From positions 1,550,001 through 1,614,000 of the forward strand of contig NZ_CADCWQ010000001.1 of NCBI RefSeq assembly GCF_902806455.1: 64,000 nt of DNA, in the 5' to 3' direction. The notes beneath the pieces were generated by a model. It ran no database searches, had not been told where the DNA came from, and saw only the letters and a program-made list of their open reading frames with translations. Source of the DNA: Virgibacillus doumboii (GTDB lineage: Bacteria; Bacillota; Bacilli; Bacillales; Amphibacillaceae). Positions 24,914-34,600 of this stretch are shown here, piece by piece; positions within the stretch are counted from its first letter, which is position 1; every line of letters begins with the position of its first letter. The translations under genes were made by a program, and so were the position numbers.

Positions 24914-26561
24914 ACTGTTGCTCCTTATGTGCTGTCTCTTCATGAGTTAATTTAATAATTGAAGAAAGATTATCAAGTTTAATTTTTGCTTCGCCAGTGG
25001 ATGTAGAGTCGGAAAAAATCGTTTGTATTTCAGATTCAATGTCATTTATATTCAACTCTGCCAGTATACTGTCCAAATGCCCGATTACCTGTTCAAACAA
25101 GTTTATTTTTTCATACAGCAAGGTCATTATGTGCTCTTCAACCGTCTCGCGAATTGCAAAATTATAAATATGGACATCATTTTTCTGACCGTACCGGTGA
25201 ATTCTGCCGATCCGTTGTTCCAGACGCATTGGATTCCAGGGCAGGTCATAATTAATCATGTGGTTGCAAAATTGCAGGTTGATTCCTTCACCGCCAGCTT
25301 CTGTGGCGATAAGTACCTGAGCCTTATTTTTAAACAAATGCTGCATCCAGTCTTTTTTACTTTTTTTAAATCCACCTCTAAACGGAACTGATGTAATACC
25401 GTTTTGCTGCAAGTACCATTGTAAGTATAGCTGTGAGGCCCGATACTCGGTGAAAACAATTACTTTTTCATTATTTACTTGTTTAATAATTTCAACTACC
25501 TTTTCAGCTTTTGAATGATTTGGAAGTTGTTCGATCTTCTCTGCCAGAGGTTGGATGATGGAGACTCTGGCCTCATCAGTTGCCATTTTTTGGAGTGATA
25601 AAAAACATGCCTCCCTTGATGAACAAATTTCCCGTAAAAGGGTTATCTTTGAAAAAGTTGAAAATTGTTCAGTGATATTTTCAAGGTGGTTGTAAACGTC
25701 TTTTTCTTGTTCGGTAAAGTCAATCCATACAGTGTCTATGTGACGCTTTATAGAGTCAAACTCGATATTGCCCCGCGTGTTTCGAACCATCACTTTTTGA
25801 ACTAATTGTTTTAAATATTTATCCTGTTTTAATTGCTTCCGGTTTTTCCCGTATTTTTCCAAAAAAGATTCGTAGTCACCAAGATGGCCCGGTTTTAGTA
25901 TGGATACCAGATTAAAAATCTCGACAAGCTGATTTTGCACCGGCGTAGCTGTTAACAATAAACAGTACTTTTTCTTCAATGACCGGACAAAATCATAGTT
26001 TTTTGTTTTATGGTTTTTAAGTTTATGTGCCTCGTCAATTAATATCAGATCGTAATCAATATCGAGGATATTTTCCCGGTGTGGTGAACGCTTTGCAGTA
26101 TCAATTGATGTAACAATTACATCATAATGATCCCATGCATAGTTTTTCCGATGTGCGATTGCGGGAATGTAAAATTTCTCATTTAATTCTTTTACCCACT
26201 GATTTACAAGGGAAGCGGGTACGATTATAAGTGTTTTCTTTACAAGTCCTCTCAACATGTATTCTTTCAAAATTAGTCCGGCTTCAATTGTTTTTCCGAG
26301 ACCAACTTCATCAGCTAATATTGCACGGCCGTTCATTTCCTCAATAACTTGTTCAGCGCACTCAATCTGATGATCAAGGAATTCTATTTGTGGGAGATAT
26401 TCCAATGATTTTAATCCTTCAAAAGTTGGTGCCATCGTAGTTAATTCGGCCTGATAGGTCATTTGAAAAAGCTCCCATGGAGTAAAAGGACCTTCCTGGT
26501 CAAGCGCTGTATTGAATTCATCTATAAAAACGGAATCTTTTTGAAGTTCTACCTGATTCAT
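24903..26561 (-). CDS. yqhH: SNF2-family DNA-dependent ATPase YqhH
   Basis: 552 residues. Walker A 'DEVGLGKT' at 84-91 and DEAH at 176-179, motif III 'LLLTATPVQN', and the second RecA domain with 'VIVFTEYRAS', 'IATEAGGEGINLQFCNHMI' and the arginine-finger motif 'RIGRIHRYGQ'. These are RapA/SNF2-type translocases that move along duplex DNA and remodel protein-DNA complexes. The substrate is not known. Upstream gene of the yqhH-yqhG pair; shares its promoter region with the glycine riboswitch on the other strand. Confidence 0.93.
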   Translation of the reverse strand: MNQVELQKDSVFIDEFNTALDQEGPFTPWELFQMTYQAELTTMAPTFEGLKSLEYLPQIEFLDHQIECAEQVIEEMNGRAILADEVGLGKTIEAGLILKEYMLRGLVKKTLIIVPASLVNQWVKELNEKFYIPAIAHRKNYAWDHYDVIVTSIDTAKRSPHRENILDIDYDLILIDEAHKLKNHKTKNYDFVRSLKKKYCLLLTATPVQNQLVEIFNLVSILKPGHLGDYESFLEKYGKNRKQLKQDKYLKQLVQKVMVRNTRGNIEFDSIKRHIDTVWIDFTEQEKDVYNHLENITEQFSTFSKITLLREICSSREACFLSLQKMATDEARVSIIQPLAEKIEQLPNHSKAEKVVEIIKQVNNEKVIVFTEYRASQLYLQWYLQQNGITSVPFRGGFKKSKKDWMQHLFKNKAQVLIATEAGGEGINLQFCNHMINYDLPWNPMRLEQRIGRIHRYGQKNDVHIYNFAIRETVEEHIMTLLYEKINLFEQVIGHLDSILAELNINDIESEIQTIFSDSTSTGEAKIKLDNLSSIIKLTHEETAHKEQQYGN

Positions 26562-26703
26562 AACATACTTCCTTTTTTACAGAGTTGTTATTTTCTCTAC
26601 TTTTTACTTGGTCCATATGCTATAATGGCATTAAATAAAAAATAGAAATTTCAATGTTACATAGTATAACCAAATACATTTGTTTTCATTATGCGAATGA
26701 ATA

Positions 26704-26925
26704 CAAGGGGAGAGTTTACTTTTTAAGTAACGCCGAAGGAGCAAACCAAGTGTGAATCTCTCAGGCAAAAAGACTCTTGTAGGACGCAACTCTGGAGAGT
26801 GTTTATTTTTTGTAAACCACCAACGAAGCAAGCATTTTTTGGAAAGTGTAAACGATTCCAAGTGTGCGCAACTTTCTGGTTGAAGGACAGAGATTTCACT
26901 GGTAAACAGGGGAATCTCTATTTTT
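26704..26925 (+). promoter_or_regulatory. Tandem glycine riboswitch
   Basis: Two glycine aptamers in a row. The first runs from about 26706 ('ggggagagtt', 'gccgaaggagcaaacc', 'gaatctctcaggcaaaaaga', 'ggacgcaactctggagag'), the second from about 26812 ('caccaacgaagcaag', 'cgattccaagtgtgcgcaac', 'ttgaaggacagag'). An expression platform follows: AGAGATT (26889-26895) can pair with AATCTCT (26912-26918) before a T-run. Binding of glycine to both aptamers is known to turn on the gcv operon, so glycine excess induces its own breakdown. Confidence 0.92.
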
Positions 26926-26960
26926 ATGTACTAAGAATGCTTAAAAAGGGAGTGGATTGA

Positions 26961-28067
26961 ATGAGTGAATTGAAACGGACACCATTGTTTCCTGAATATG
27001 AAAAATCAGGAGGAAAGACAATTGATTTCGGTGGCTGGGATTTACCAGTTCAGTTTAAAGGCATTAAACATGAGCATGAAACAACCAGAACAAAAGCCGG
27101 TCTTTTTGATGTGTCTCATATGGGTGAAATACTTGTTACGGGACCGGACAGCAAAGCATTTTTGCAGAAAATGATCACCAATGATATTTCCAAATTAACG
27201 CCAAAACGTGCCCAATATACTTTTATGTGTTATGAAGATGGAGGTACGGTAGACGACTTCATTGTTTATATGCTTGAGGAGGATTCTTATTTACTGGTAG
27301 TAAATGCAGCAAATACCGACAAGGATTTTGCATGGCTGAATAAGAATAATGATACGGATGCCAACATCGAAAATGTATCATCTGATTATGTTCAACTGGC
27401 ACTTCAGGGTCCGAATGCGGAAGTAATTCTTCAAAAGCTGACTGAAACGGATTTAAGTGCAATAAAGTTTTTCCGTTTCGAGAATCCAGTTTATTTTTCA
27501 ACGATAGAGTCAGGAGCGGTCGTATCAAGAACAGGCTATACTGGTGAAGATGGATTTGAAATTTATATCAGTGCTGAAAGTGGCAGAGATTTATGGCAGC
27601 TGATTCTAAAAACAGGTGAAGAATATGGGGTAGAACCAATTGGACTTGGAGCGAGGGATACATTGCGTTTTGAAGCAAACCTGGCACTGTATGGTCAGGA
27701 GCTTTCAAAAGATATTACCCCAATTGAAGCCGGTATGAAATTTGCAGTCAAAACTAATAAGGAAGAAGATTTTATAGGAAAAGAAAAATTAAAGCAGCAA
27801 GCAGAAAATGGAACTGACAGGAAACTAGTCGGTATAGAAATGATTGACAAAGGCATTCCGCGTACAGGGTACCAGGTTTATGCAGGTGAATCCGAAGTTG
27901 GTTTTGTCACTAGTGGAACGCAATCTCCGACATTGCAAAAAAATATGGGACTGGCAATGATAAATAGCGAGTTTTCCGAAGTGGGAACAGAATTGAGTGT
28001 TCAAGTACGAAAGCGCCGGCTAAAAGCTGTTGTTGTTAAAACGCCATTTTATAAACGAGAGAAATAG
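26961..28067 (+). CDS. gcvT: Glycine cleavage system T protein (aminomethyltransferase)
   Basis: Transfers the methylene carbon of glycine from the H-protein lipoyl arm to tetrahydrofolate, releasing ammonia. 368 residues: '[11 protein letters not shown]' near 47, folate-binding '[13 protein letters not shown]' near 190, '[12 protein letters not shown]' near 228 and C-terminal '[13 protein letters not shown]'. AAGGGAG precedes ATG 26961. First gene after the riboswitch, then gcvPA and gcvPB; the H protein and lipoamide dehydrogenase are encoded elsewhere. Confidence 0.96.
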   Translation: MSELKRTPLFPEYEKSGGKTIDFGGWDLPVQFKGIKHEHETTRTKAGLFDVSHMGEILVTGPDSKAFLQKMITNDISKLTPKRAQYTFMCYEDGGTVDDFIVYMLEEDSYLLVVNAANTDKDFAWLNKNNDTDANIENVSSDYVQLALQGPNAEVILQKLTETDLSAIKFFRFENPVYFSTIESGAVVSRTGYTGEDGFEIYISAESGRDLWQLILKTGEEYGVEPIGLGARDTLRFEANLALYGQELSKDITPIEAGMKFAVKTNKEEDFIGKEKLKQQAENGTDRKLVGIEMIDKGIPRTGYQVYAGESEVGFVTSGTQSPTLQKNMGLAMINSEFSEVGTELSVQVRKRRLKAVVVKTPFYKREK

Positions 28068-28081
28068 GGAGGTTTTTTTAC

Positions 28082-29431
28082 ATGGAATTTCGTTATTTGC
28101 CAATGACAGAAACCGATAAACAGGAAATGCTGAATACGATTGGTGTTGATTCAACGGAAGAATTTTTTTCAGATATTCCAAATGAGGTTCGTTTTAAAGG
28201 AGAACTGAACCTGAAAAAACCAGCAAATGAATACCAATTGAAAAAGGAACTGTCAGAAATGGCTAAGAAAAATGCCAACCTGACAGAATACAGTTCATTT
28301 CTGGGAGCAGGAGTTTACGATCATTTTATTCCATCAGTTGTTGACCATGTTATTTCACGATCGGAATTCTATACGGCATATACACCATATCAGCCGGAAA
28401 TATCACAAGGTGAACTTCAGGCAATATTTGAATTTCAAACAATGATTTGTGAATTAACCGGCATGGATGTTGCTAACTCATCCATGTACGATGGTGGAAC
28501 AGCTTTGGCTGAAGCAGTAACATTAAGTGCAGGTCAAACAAAACGAAAGAAGATTCTTGTCTCTAAAGCAATTCATCCGGAGTCACAAGCAGTTATTGAA
28601 ACATACGCCAAAGGTCATGATCTTGAAATTATTGAAATTGATTATCAGAACGGCCGGACAGATTTGGAACAATTGAATAACGAATTGGATGAAAATACTG
28701 CAAGTGTTGTCATGCAATATCCAAACTTCTTTGGCCAAGTTGAACCATTACATGAAGTAAACGAACTTATTCGCCAACAGAAGAAAACGATGTTTATTGT
28801 ATCCAGCAACCCATTGGCGCTAGGATATTTAACACCACCTGGAGCGTTTGGAGCAGATATCGTTGTTGGAGACACACAAGTATTTGGTATTCCAGCCCAA
28901 TTCGGCGGGCCGCACTGTGGATATTTTGCAACCACTGATAAATTGAAACGTAAAGTACCCGGACGCTTGGTCGGACAAACAACTGATGAGGATGGACAAC
29001 GGGGATTTGTACTGACACTTCAGGCAAGGGAGCAGCACATAAGACGTGATAAAGCTACCTCTAATATATGTTCAAACCAGGCATTGAACGCACTTGCCAG
29101 TTCTGTTGCCATGAGTTCAATCGGTAAGAGAGGCCTGAAAAAAATGGCTGTTTTAAATATGCAAAAAGCACGTTATGCGAAACAAAAGCTTGACGATGCG
29201 GGCATACCGGTAGTGACAGATGGCGTATTTTTCAATGAGCTGGTTATCAAGCTTCCTAAGGACGTTACCAGTGTAAATGAGAAGCTTTTGGATAAAGGAA
29301 TTATTGGGGGATATGATTTGGCACAGGCATATCCTGATCAAAAGGGGCATATGTTAATCGCTGTTACAGAAATACGTACAAAAGAAGAAATTGATACTTT
29401 TGTTAAAGAATTGGGTGATATTCATGGCTAA
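28082..29431 (+). CDS. gcvPA: Glycine dehydrogenase (decarboxylating) subunit 1
   Basis: N-terminal half of the P protein, which decarboxylates glycine. 449 residues. Begins '[16 protein letters not shown]'; '[18 protein letters not shown]' and '[13 protein letters not shown]' are family hallmarks, '[14 protein letters not shown]' lies near the substrate site, and '[20 protein letters not shown]' occupies the place of the PLP loop. The split P protein (alpha plus beta) is normal in Bacilli. Its stop overlaps the gcvPB start by eight bases. Confidence 0.96.
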   Translation: MEFRYLPMTETDKQEMLNTIGVDSTEEFFSDIPNEVRFKGELNLKKPANEYQLKKELSEMAKKNANLTEYSSFLGAGVYDHFIPSVVDHVISRSEFYTAYTPYQPEISQGELQAIFEFQTMICELTGMDVANSSMYDGGTALAEAVTLSAGQTKRKKILVSKAIHPESQAVIETYAKGHDLEIIEIDYQNGRTDLEQLNNELDENTASVVMQYPNFFGQVEPLHEVNELIRQQKKTMFIVSSNPLALGYLTPPGAFGADIVVGDTQVFGIPAQFGGPHCGYFATTDKLKRKVPGRLVGQTTDEDGQRGFVLTLQAREQHIRRDKATSNICSNQALNALASSVAMSSIGKRGLKKMAVLNMQKARYAKQKLDDAGIPVVTDGVFFNELVIKLPKDVTSVNEKLLDKGIIGGYDLAQAYPDQKGHMLIAVTEIRTKEEIDTFVKELGDIHG

Positions 29432-30881
29432 TACAGATTTTCCATTAATTTTCGAACGCAGTAACGAGGGAAGAACAAGTTATAGTTTACCAGAATTGGA
29501 TGTTCCTGAATTTGATTTGGACAGTGAATTTGAAGACTCCTATATTCGAAAGACAGCACCTGACTTACCTGAAGTAAGTGAACTCGAAATAATGCGACAT
29601 TATACAGCATTATCAAGACGAAATTATGGTGTGGATTCCGGATTTTATCCACTCGGGTCCTGTACAATGAAGTATAATCCAAAAATCAATGAAGATGTTG
29701 CAAGACTTGAAGGGTTTAGTCATATTCACCCGCTCCAGGATCCAAAAAGTGTACAAGGTGCTATGGAAATGATGTATGACCTGCAGACATCACTAGTGGA
29801 ATTAACAGGTATGAATCAGGTTTCTCTTCAGCCGGCTGCAGGTGCACAGGGGGAATGGACTGGATTAATGATGATCCGTGCGTTCCATGAGGCTAACGGT
29901 GACTTTAATCGTACAAAGGTAATTGTGCCTGACTCAGCACATGGAACAAATCCGGCGTCTGCAACTGTAGCAGGATTTGATGCAGTTACGGTTAAAACAA
30001 ATAAAAAAGGATTAGTGGATTTAGAAGATCTAAAACGGGTTGTTAACGAAGAAACTGCAGCTTTAATGCTGACAAATCCGAATACGCTCGGTTTATTTGA
30101 AACTGAAATTATGGAAATGGCTGAGGTCGTTCACGGTGCAGGCGGAAAACTTTATTATGATGGTGCTAATTTAAATGCAATCATGGGATATGCGAGACCA
30201 GGTGACATGGGTTTTGACGTAGTACATCTGAATCTGCATAAGACATTTACAGGTCCTCACGGTGGCGGCGGACCGGGTTCAGGACCGGTTGGTGTTACAA
30301 GTGAATTGTCTCCATATCTGCCAAAGCCATTGCTTGTTAAAAAAGATGATCAATATATTTTTGATTATGATCGTCCGGAATCAATCGGTCGGGTAAAACC
30401 TTATTATGGGAACTTTGGTATTAATTTAAGAGCGTATACGTACATTCGCACTATGGGAGCAGAAGGACTCAAAAAGGTAAGTGAATATGCAGTGTTAAAT
30501 GCAAACTATATGATGCGGAAGTTGGAGAAGGAGTACGTATTGCCATTCCCGCAGCATTGCAAACATGAATTTGTTTTATCCGGAAAGAAACAGAAAAAAT
30601 TAGGAGTTCGTACGCTGGACATTGCCAAGCGGATACTGGATTATGGGTATCATCCGCCAACAATCTATTTCCCGATAAACATTGAAGAATCATTAATGGT
30701 AGAGCCGACAGAAACAGAGTCTAAGGAAACGTTGGATGGGTTTATTGATACGATGCTTCAAATCTCCGATGAAGCAGTAAACAATCCTGAACTTGTACAG
30801 GAAGCACCACATAATACGGTTATGAAACGGTTGGACGAAACAACTGCAGCAAGAAAACCGATTCTGCGTTATATGAAGTAA
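29424..30881 (+). CDS. gcvPB: Glycine dehydrogenase (decarboxylating) subunit 2
   Basis: C-terminal half of the P protein, carrying the PLP cofactor. 485 residues from ATG 29424 ('[13 protein letters not shown]'), preferred over in-frame codons further upstream because GGGTGAT lies just before it. The PLP lysine is Lys273 in '[18 protein letters not shown]'. '[16 protein letters not shown]' and '[11 protein letters not shown]' are diagnostic. Forms a heterotetramer with GcvPA in the cytoplasm. Confidence 0.96.
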   Translation: MANTDFPLIFERSNEGRTSYSLPELDVPEFDLDSEFEDSYIRKTAPDLPEVSELEIMRHYTALSRRNYGVDSGFYPLGSCTMKYNPKINEDVARLEGFSHIHPLQDPKSVQGAMEMMYDLQTSLVELTGMNQVSLQPAAGAQGEWTGLMMIRAFHEANGDFNRTKVIVPDSAHGTNPASATVAGFDAVTVKTNKKGLVDLEDLKRVVNEETAALMLTNPNTLGLFETEIMEMAEVVHGAGGKLYYDGANLNAIMGYARPGDMGFDVVHLNLHKTFTGPHGGGGPGSGPVGVTSELSPYLPKPLLVKKDDQYIFDYDRPESIGRVKPYYGNFGINLRAYTYIRTMGAEGLKKVSEYAVLNANYMMRKLEKEYVLPFPQHCKHEFVLSGKKQKKLGVRTLDIAKRILDYGYHPPTIYFPINIEESLMVEPTETESKETLDGFIDTMLQISDEAVNNPELVQEAPHNTVMKRLDETTAARKPILRYMK

Positions 30882-30884
30882 ATT

Positions 30885-30921
30885 AAAAACGGATGAGGTA
30901 TTAGTTACCTCATCCGTTTTT
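30885..30921. terminator. Bidirectional terminator between gcvPB and yqhL
   Basis: AAAAACGGATGAGGTA (30885-30900) pairs with TACCTCATCCGTTTTT (30906-30921), a perfect 16-bp stem. The right arm overlaps the last codons of yqhL. Confidence 0.92.
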
Positions 30922-31281
30922 AATTTTTCCAGTCCATTTTTTAAAGCCGCCTTTTAGCTGGTTTACATCTTCATAGCCTTTTTTATGAAGCAGTTGAGCG
31001 GCCCTGGCTGATCTTGAACTTCCCTGACAATATAAATAAACAGGCTTATCCTTTCTTATCTCTACCAATCGCTGTTTCATTTGTGTAACTGGTATATTCC
31101 TGGCACCCAGAATGTGGCCCTTTTTAAATTCCTGCGGCTCTCTAACATCAATTAATTGTGCTTTACGATATCCTTCACGGAACTGATCTTCAGTTAATAC
31201 CTTAAGAAAGTTCTTTTGCCTAAAATACCGGAAAATTCCAAATGCAGCAATTGCTACAATTACTATTACTAAATATTCCAT
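30910..31281 (-). CDS. yqhL: Membrane-anchored rhodanese YqhL
   Basis: 123 residues: an N-terminal hydrophobic segment (3-17), then a single rhodanese domain with 'LIDVREPQEFKKGHILGARNIP' and the active-site loop 'YCQGSSRSARAA', whose Cys would carry the persulfide. Sulfur acceptor unknown. Same position after gcvPB as in B. subtilis. Faces the gcv operon. Confidence 0.92.
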   Translation of the reverse strand: MEYLVIVIVAIAAFGIFRYFRQKNFLKVLTEDQFREGYRKAQLIDVREPQEFKKGHILGARNIPVTQMKQRLVEIRKDKPVYLYCQGSSRSARAAQLLHKKGYEDVNQLKGGFKKWTGKIKNG

Positions 31282-31581
31282 TATTGATCCCCCGTAATTC
31301 TCATTTGTATCTATTCCATTATATTGCGGATGAGCTGTTTTTTCAAAGTATTTTTCTTAACAAGTGATTATTAATAAGACTTTAGACTTATTTTTTGTTG
31401 ATATGGTCATAATAAAAAGCCTATTGTCGCATTTTACCGAATCATTGCAAGTTGTCGGAACAGACTTAATATAAAAAAGCTTAACACTGCTGGATTTTTG
31501 GATGATTCCTTTAAATAACTGGATTTTACTTAAAATAACAACGCTTTCTGATGATTGACAGCTGCGACTATTTCTGTTCAA

Positions 31582-31630
31582 ATTCAATATATAGTATTAT
31601 AAAACAGAAAATAAATACTAGATATTGTTT
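31582..31630 (+). promoter_or_regulatory. Pair of NrdR boxes upstream of nrdJ
   Basis: Two 16-base sites match the NrdR consensus acaCwAtATaTwGwgt: attCAATATATAGTAT (31582-31597) and ataCTAGATATTGTTT (31615-31630), 33 bases apart, about three helical turns. NrdR is the Zn/ATP-cone repressor of ribonucleotide reductase genes and normally binds such paired boxes near the promoter. The remainder of the 31282-31581 gap is A/T-rich; no B12 riboswitch is visible even though the enzyme uses B12. Confidence 0.75.
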
Positions 31631-31691
31631 TTAATGTACAGAATGTGGTATGTTAATTATAACAAATAAATAGCAAAGGAGCGATCAAAAA

Positions 31692-34600
31692 ATGTCGATT
31701 GCTGTTGAATCAAAGAATCATATTAACGTGGATGCACTCAATGAAGACATAAATGCATTCCCACAGGTTCATCCAGTTACAGATGACATGAAACTAACAC
31801 ACAAAGGTGTATCCAGGTTAGTAATGCTTGACCGGTATGCATTTAAAGACACTGAAAAGAAAACATTAAAAGAAGGCGACTTTGTCGTTCTGACAGTTAA
31901 GGCGGATCCGAAGTTTCCCGCCCGCGGACTTGGTATTGTGAAATCTATCGATTGGAACAGTAAAGAAGCTGAAATTCAGGTAGATTCAGAGTTTGTATCA
32001 GTCCTTGATAATGAGGATGAGGCATCAACTGGTGTTGTAAGACGTTCGCTTGATGTAATAGACAAGCCATTGGAAGTCTACTATGAACAGATTGCCAAGC
32101 GAAACGCAACAGGGCTCTCCGCTGTGGAGACTACTGAGGCAGGGCAGAAAGAATGGTTTGACAAGTTTAATGATGAGTTGAGCAGTCTTAACTTCATCCC
32201 GGCAGGTCGTGTGTTGTACGGTGCTGGAGCTGACACGGACGTAACTTATTTTAACTGTTATGTAATGCCGTATATTAGGGATTCGCGTGAAGGAATCTCT
32301 GACCACCGCAAGCAGGTAATGGAAATCATGAGTCGGGGTGGAGGTGTAGGAACTAACGGTTCAACACTGAGACCAAGAAATACGCTGGCCAGAGGAGTTA
32401 ACGGAAAGTCATCAGGCTCGGTATCCTGGTTGGATGACATCGCTAAACTGACTCATCTTGTTGAACAAGGCGGATCAAGACGTGGTAAACAAGCGTGCCT
32501 CGTCTATAAATAAACCCCGTGAATTGCTGGAAACTCTTTTATGACCTGTTGGCCACAACGAAACTGGAAACGGTAAGCGTGATGGCTAAAGAACAACAGG
32601 TGGACAAAGACAATCAGCAGCCAAGCTCCGTACGGGAGAAGGTTCAACGACCATCGAAAGCACGTTTTAGACGGAAGTGAGTAGAGTAGAAATCAAGTGA
32701 TTTCGAAGCGCGGGGACACAGACACTGTGTAAGATATGGTCTGAACTTCGGGGTGACCCGGAGAGCTGTCGTAACGAAACAGCAAAACAAATTGGCACAA
32801 ATGATCATGTTAGTGGATTCACATCCGGATATCATTGAATTTATCATCTCAAAAATGCAGAATCCGCGAATCCTTCGTTATTTGATTGAAAATACGGAAG
32901 ATGAACAAATCAAGCGTATGGCACAGGAAAAACTGAAATTCACACCATTGACAGAAACAGAATCAGATCTGTATCAGGGTATATTAAATTATCGGAGTAT
33001 ACCTGGTCAGGGCGGTTTTACCGACGCTGCTATCCGTGAAGCGGACGAGAAACTAAGAACCGGGGGAACATATTCGGTTCACAATCCGGAATTCCTGACC
33101 GGTGCAAATATTTCAGTTTGTATAACGAAGGAATTGATGGAAGCCATTGAAAACGACGAAATGTACGAGCTTCGATTCCCGGATGTGGAAAATTACACAG
33201 AGAAGGAAATGAAAGAGTACAACGAGAACTGGGATAAAGTCGGCGATGTCCGCAAGTGGGAAGAAATGGGCTATGGTGTTAGGGTTTATCGCCGGATTAA
33301 GGCTAAAGAACTTTGGAATCTAATCAATATTTGCGCGACATACTCCGCGGAACCTGGAATATTCTATATTGATAATGCAAATGAAATGACAAACGCCAAA
33401 GCGTACGGCGACCAGGTAGTTGCAACAAACCCGTGTGGTAAAGCGGCATAGTTTGCCTCACGTTAAAAATTGCGGGATAAAGCGGGAAGGCTGAGAGGCT
33501 AATCCGAACCGAAGGCTGAGCTTAAAAATTCAGTCAGGGGCAACGCATAGGTTGGTGAACCTCGAAAGAGAATATAATCCACCCACGAGACCGCAACATT
33601 ACACAGTTATTGGAAAAGGGGTAGGGAGATGAATAGAGGATATGCAGGCTATTACAAAGATTACTATTTAAGAAGTTCTTATGAATATGCTTATGCGAAA
33701 TATCTTGATTATTATTCAATCCCATGGACCTATGAATTAAAAACATTTGATATAGGATATAGAAAATACAAACCAGATTTTTTTCTTTTCGGTCAAAAGA
33801 ATAATATTTCAAATATAGTGGAGATAAAATCAAGAGAGAAATATAGATTGTTGGAAGCAAGGAAAGCATTAGGAGCTATTGAAGAATTATATGCTATTGA
33901 TTGCGAACTAATCTCGTATAATGAGTTATTGACCATGTATAAAAAGTTACCATTTTCTTTAACTTCAACCATAACGGAATGGATAAAGTCTGAAGTTACT
34001 ACAATAAATAAAGCTGCTTATGGTAAATTAAATGGGCACTATAATATTCCTCATACTTTAGAAGCCAAGAAAAAGATTGGTGAACATACTAAGAAACTTT
34101 GGGCAACTGATAATGAAACAAAGAAAAGAATGATTGAAGGGCTAAGGAAGTCCGGATCTATCCAAAAGGGTAAGTTAAAAAAACCGCGGGAAACTAGGAA
34201 TTGTGCAGCTTGTGGAACAGCATTTAATATAATTATTACTTCAAATAAGAAGTATTGTAGTAGAAAATGTGCAGGGAATATTGCTATAAAAAATGCTACA
34301 AATATTTATGTAATAAAACGCGGTGTAATACATGAGGAAATAAAGCAGTATATAATAGAATGGTCAATATCTCATAAAGAAATTGTGCTTACAACTAAAC
34401 TGAATAAAATAAAGCCAACACTAAAGCCGTTATTTGAAGACATCAATACCAAATTTGGGGTAAAGGACTTTAGAGTAATATCAAAGGCTGTTTTTGGAAA
34501 AGACCGAGGTAGAAAAGAGCTAGTAAGATTTATGAAAAAACTGTGTAATGAAAAGGTATGCTGAACTTGCAGGAATTCAACTGTAAGAACTATCGGATAA

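Noticed and set aside
31282..31690. Adenosylcobalamin riboswitch ahead of the B12-dependent nrdJ
   Set aside because: No B12-box-like sequence or matching stem is visible in this A/T-rich leader.
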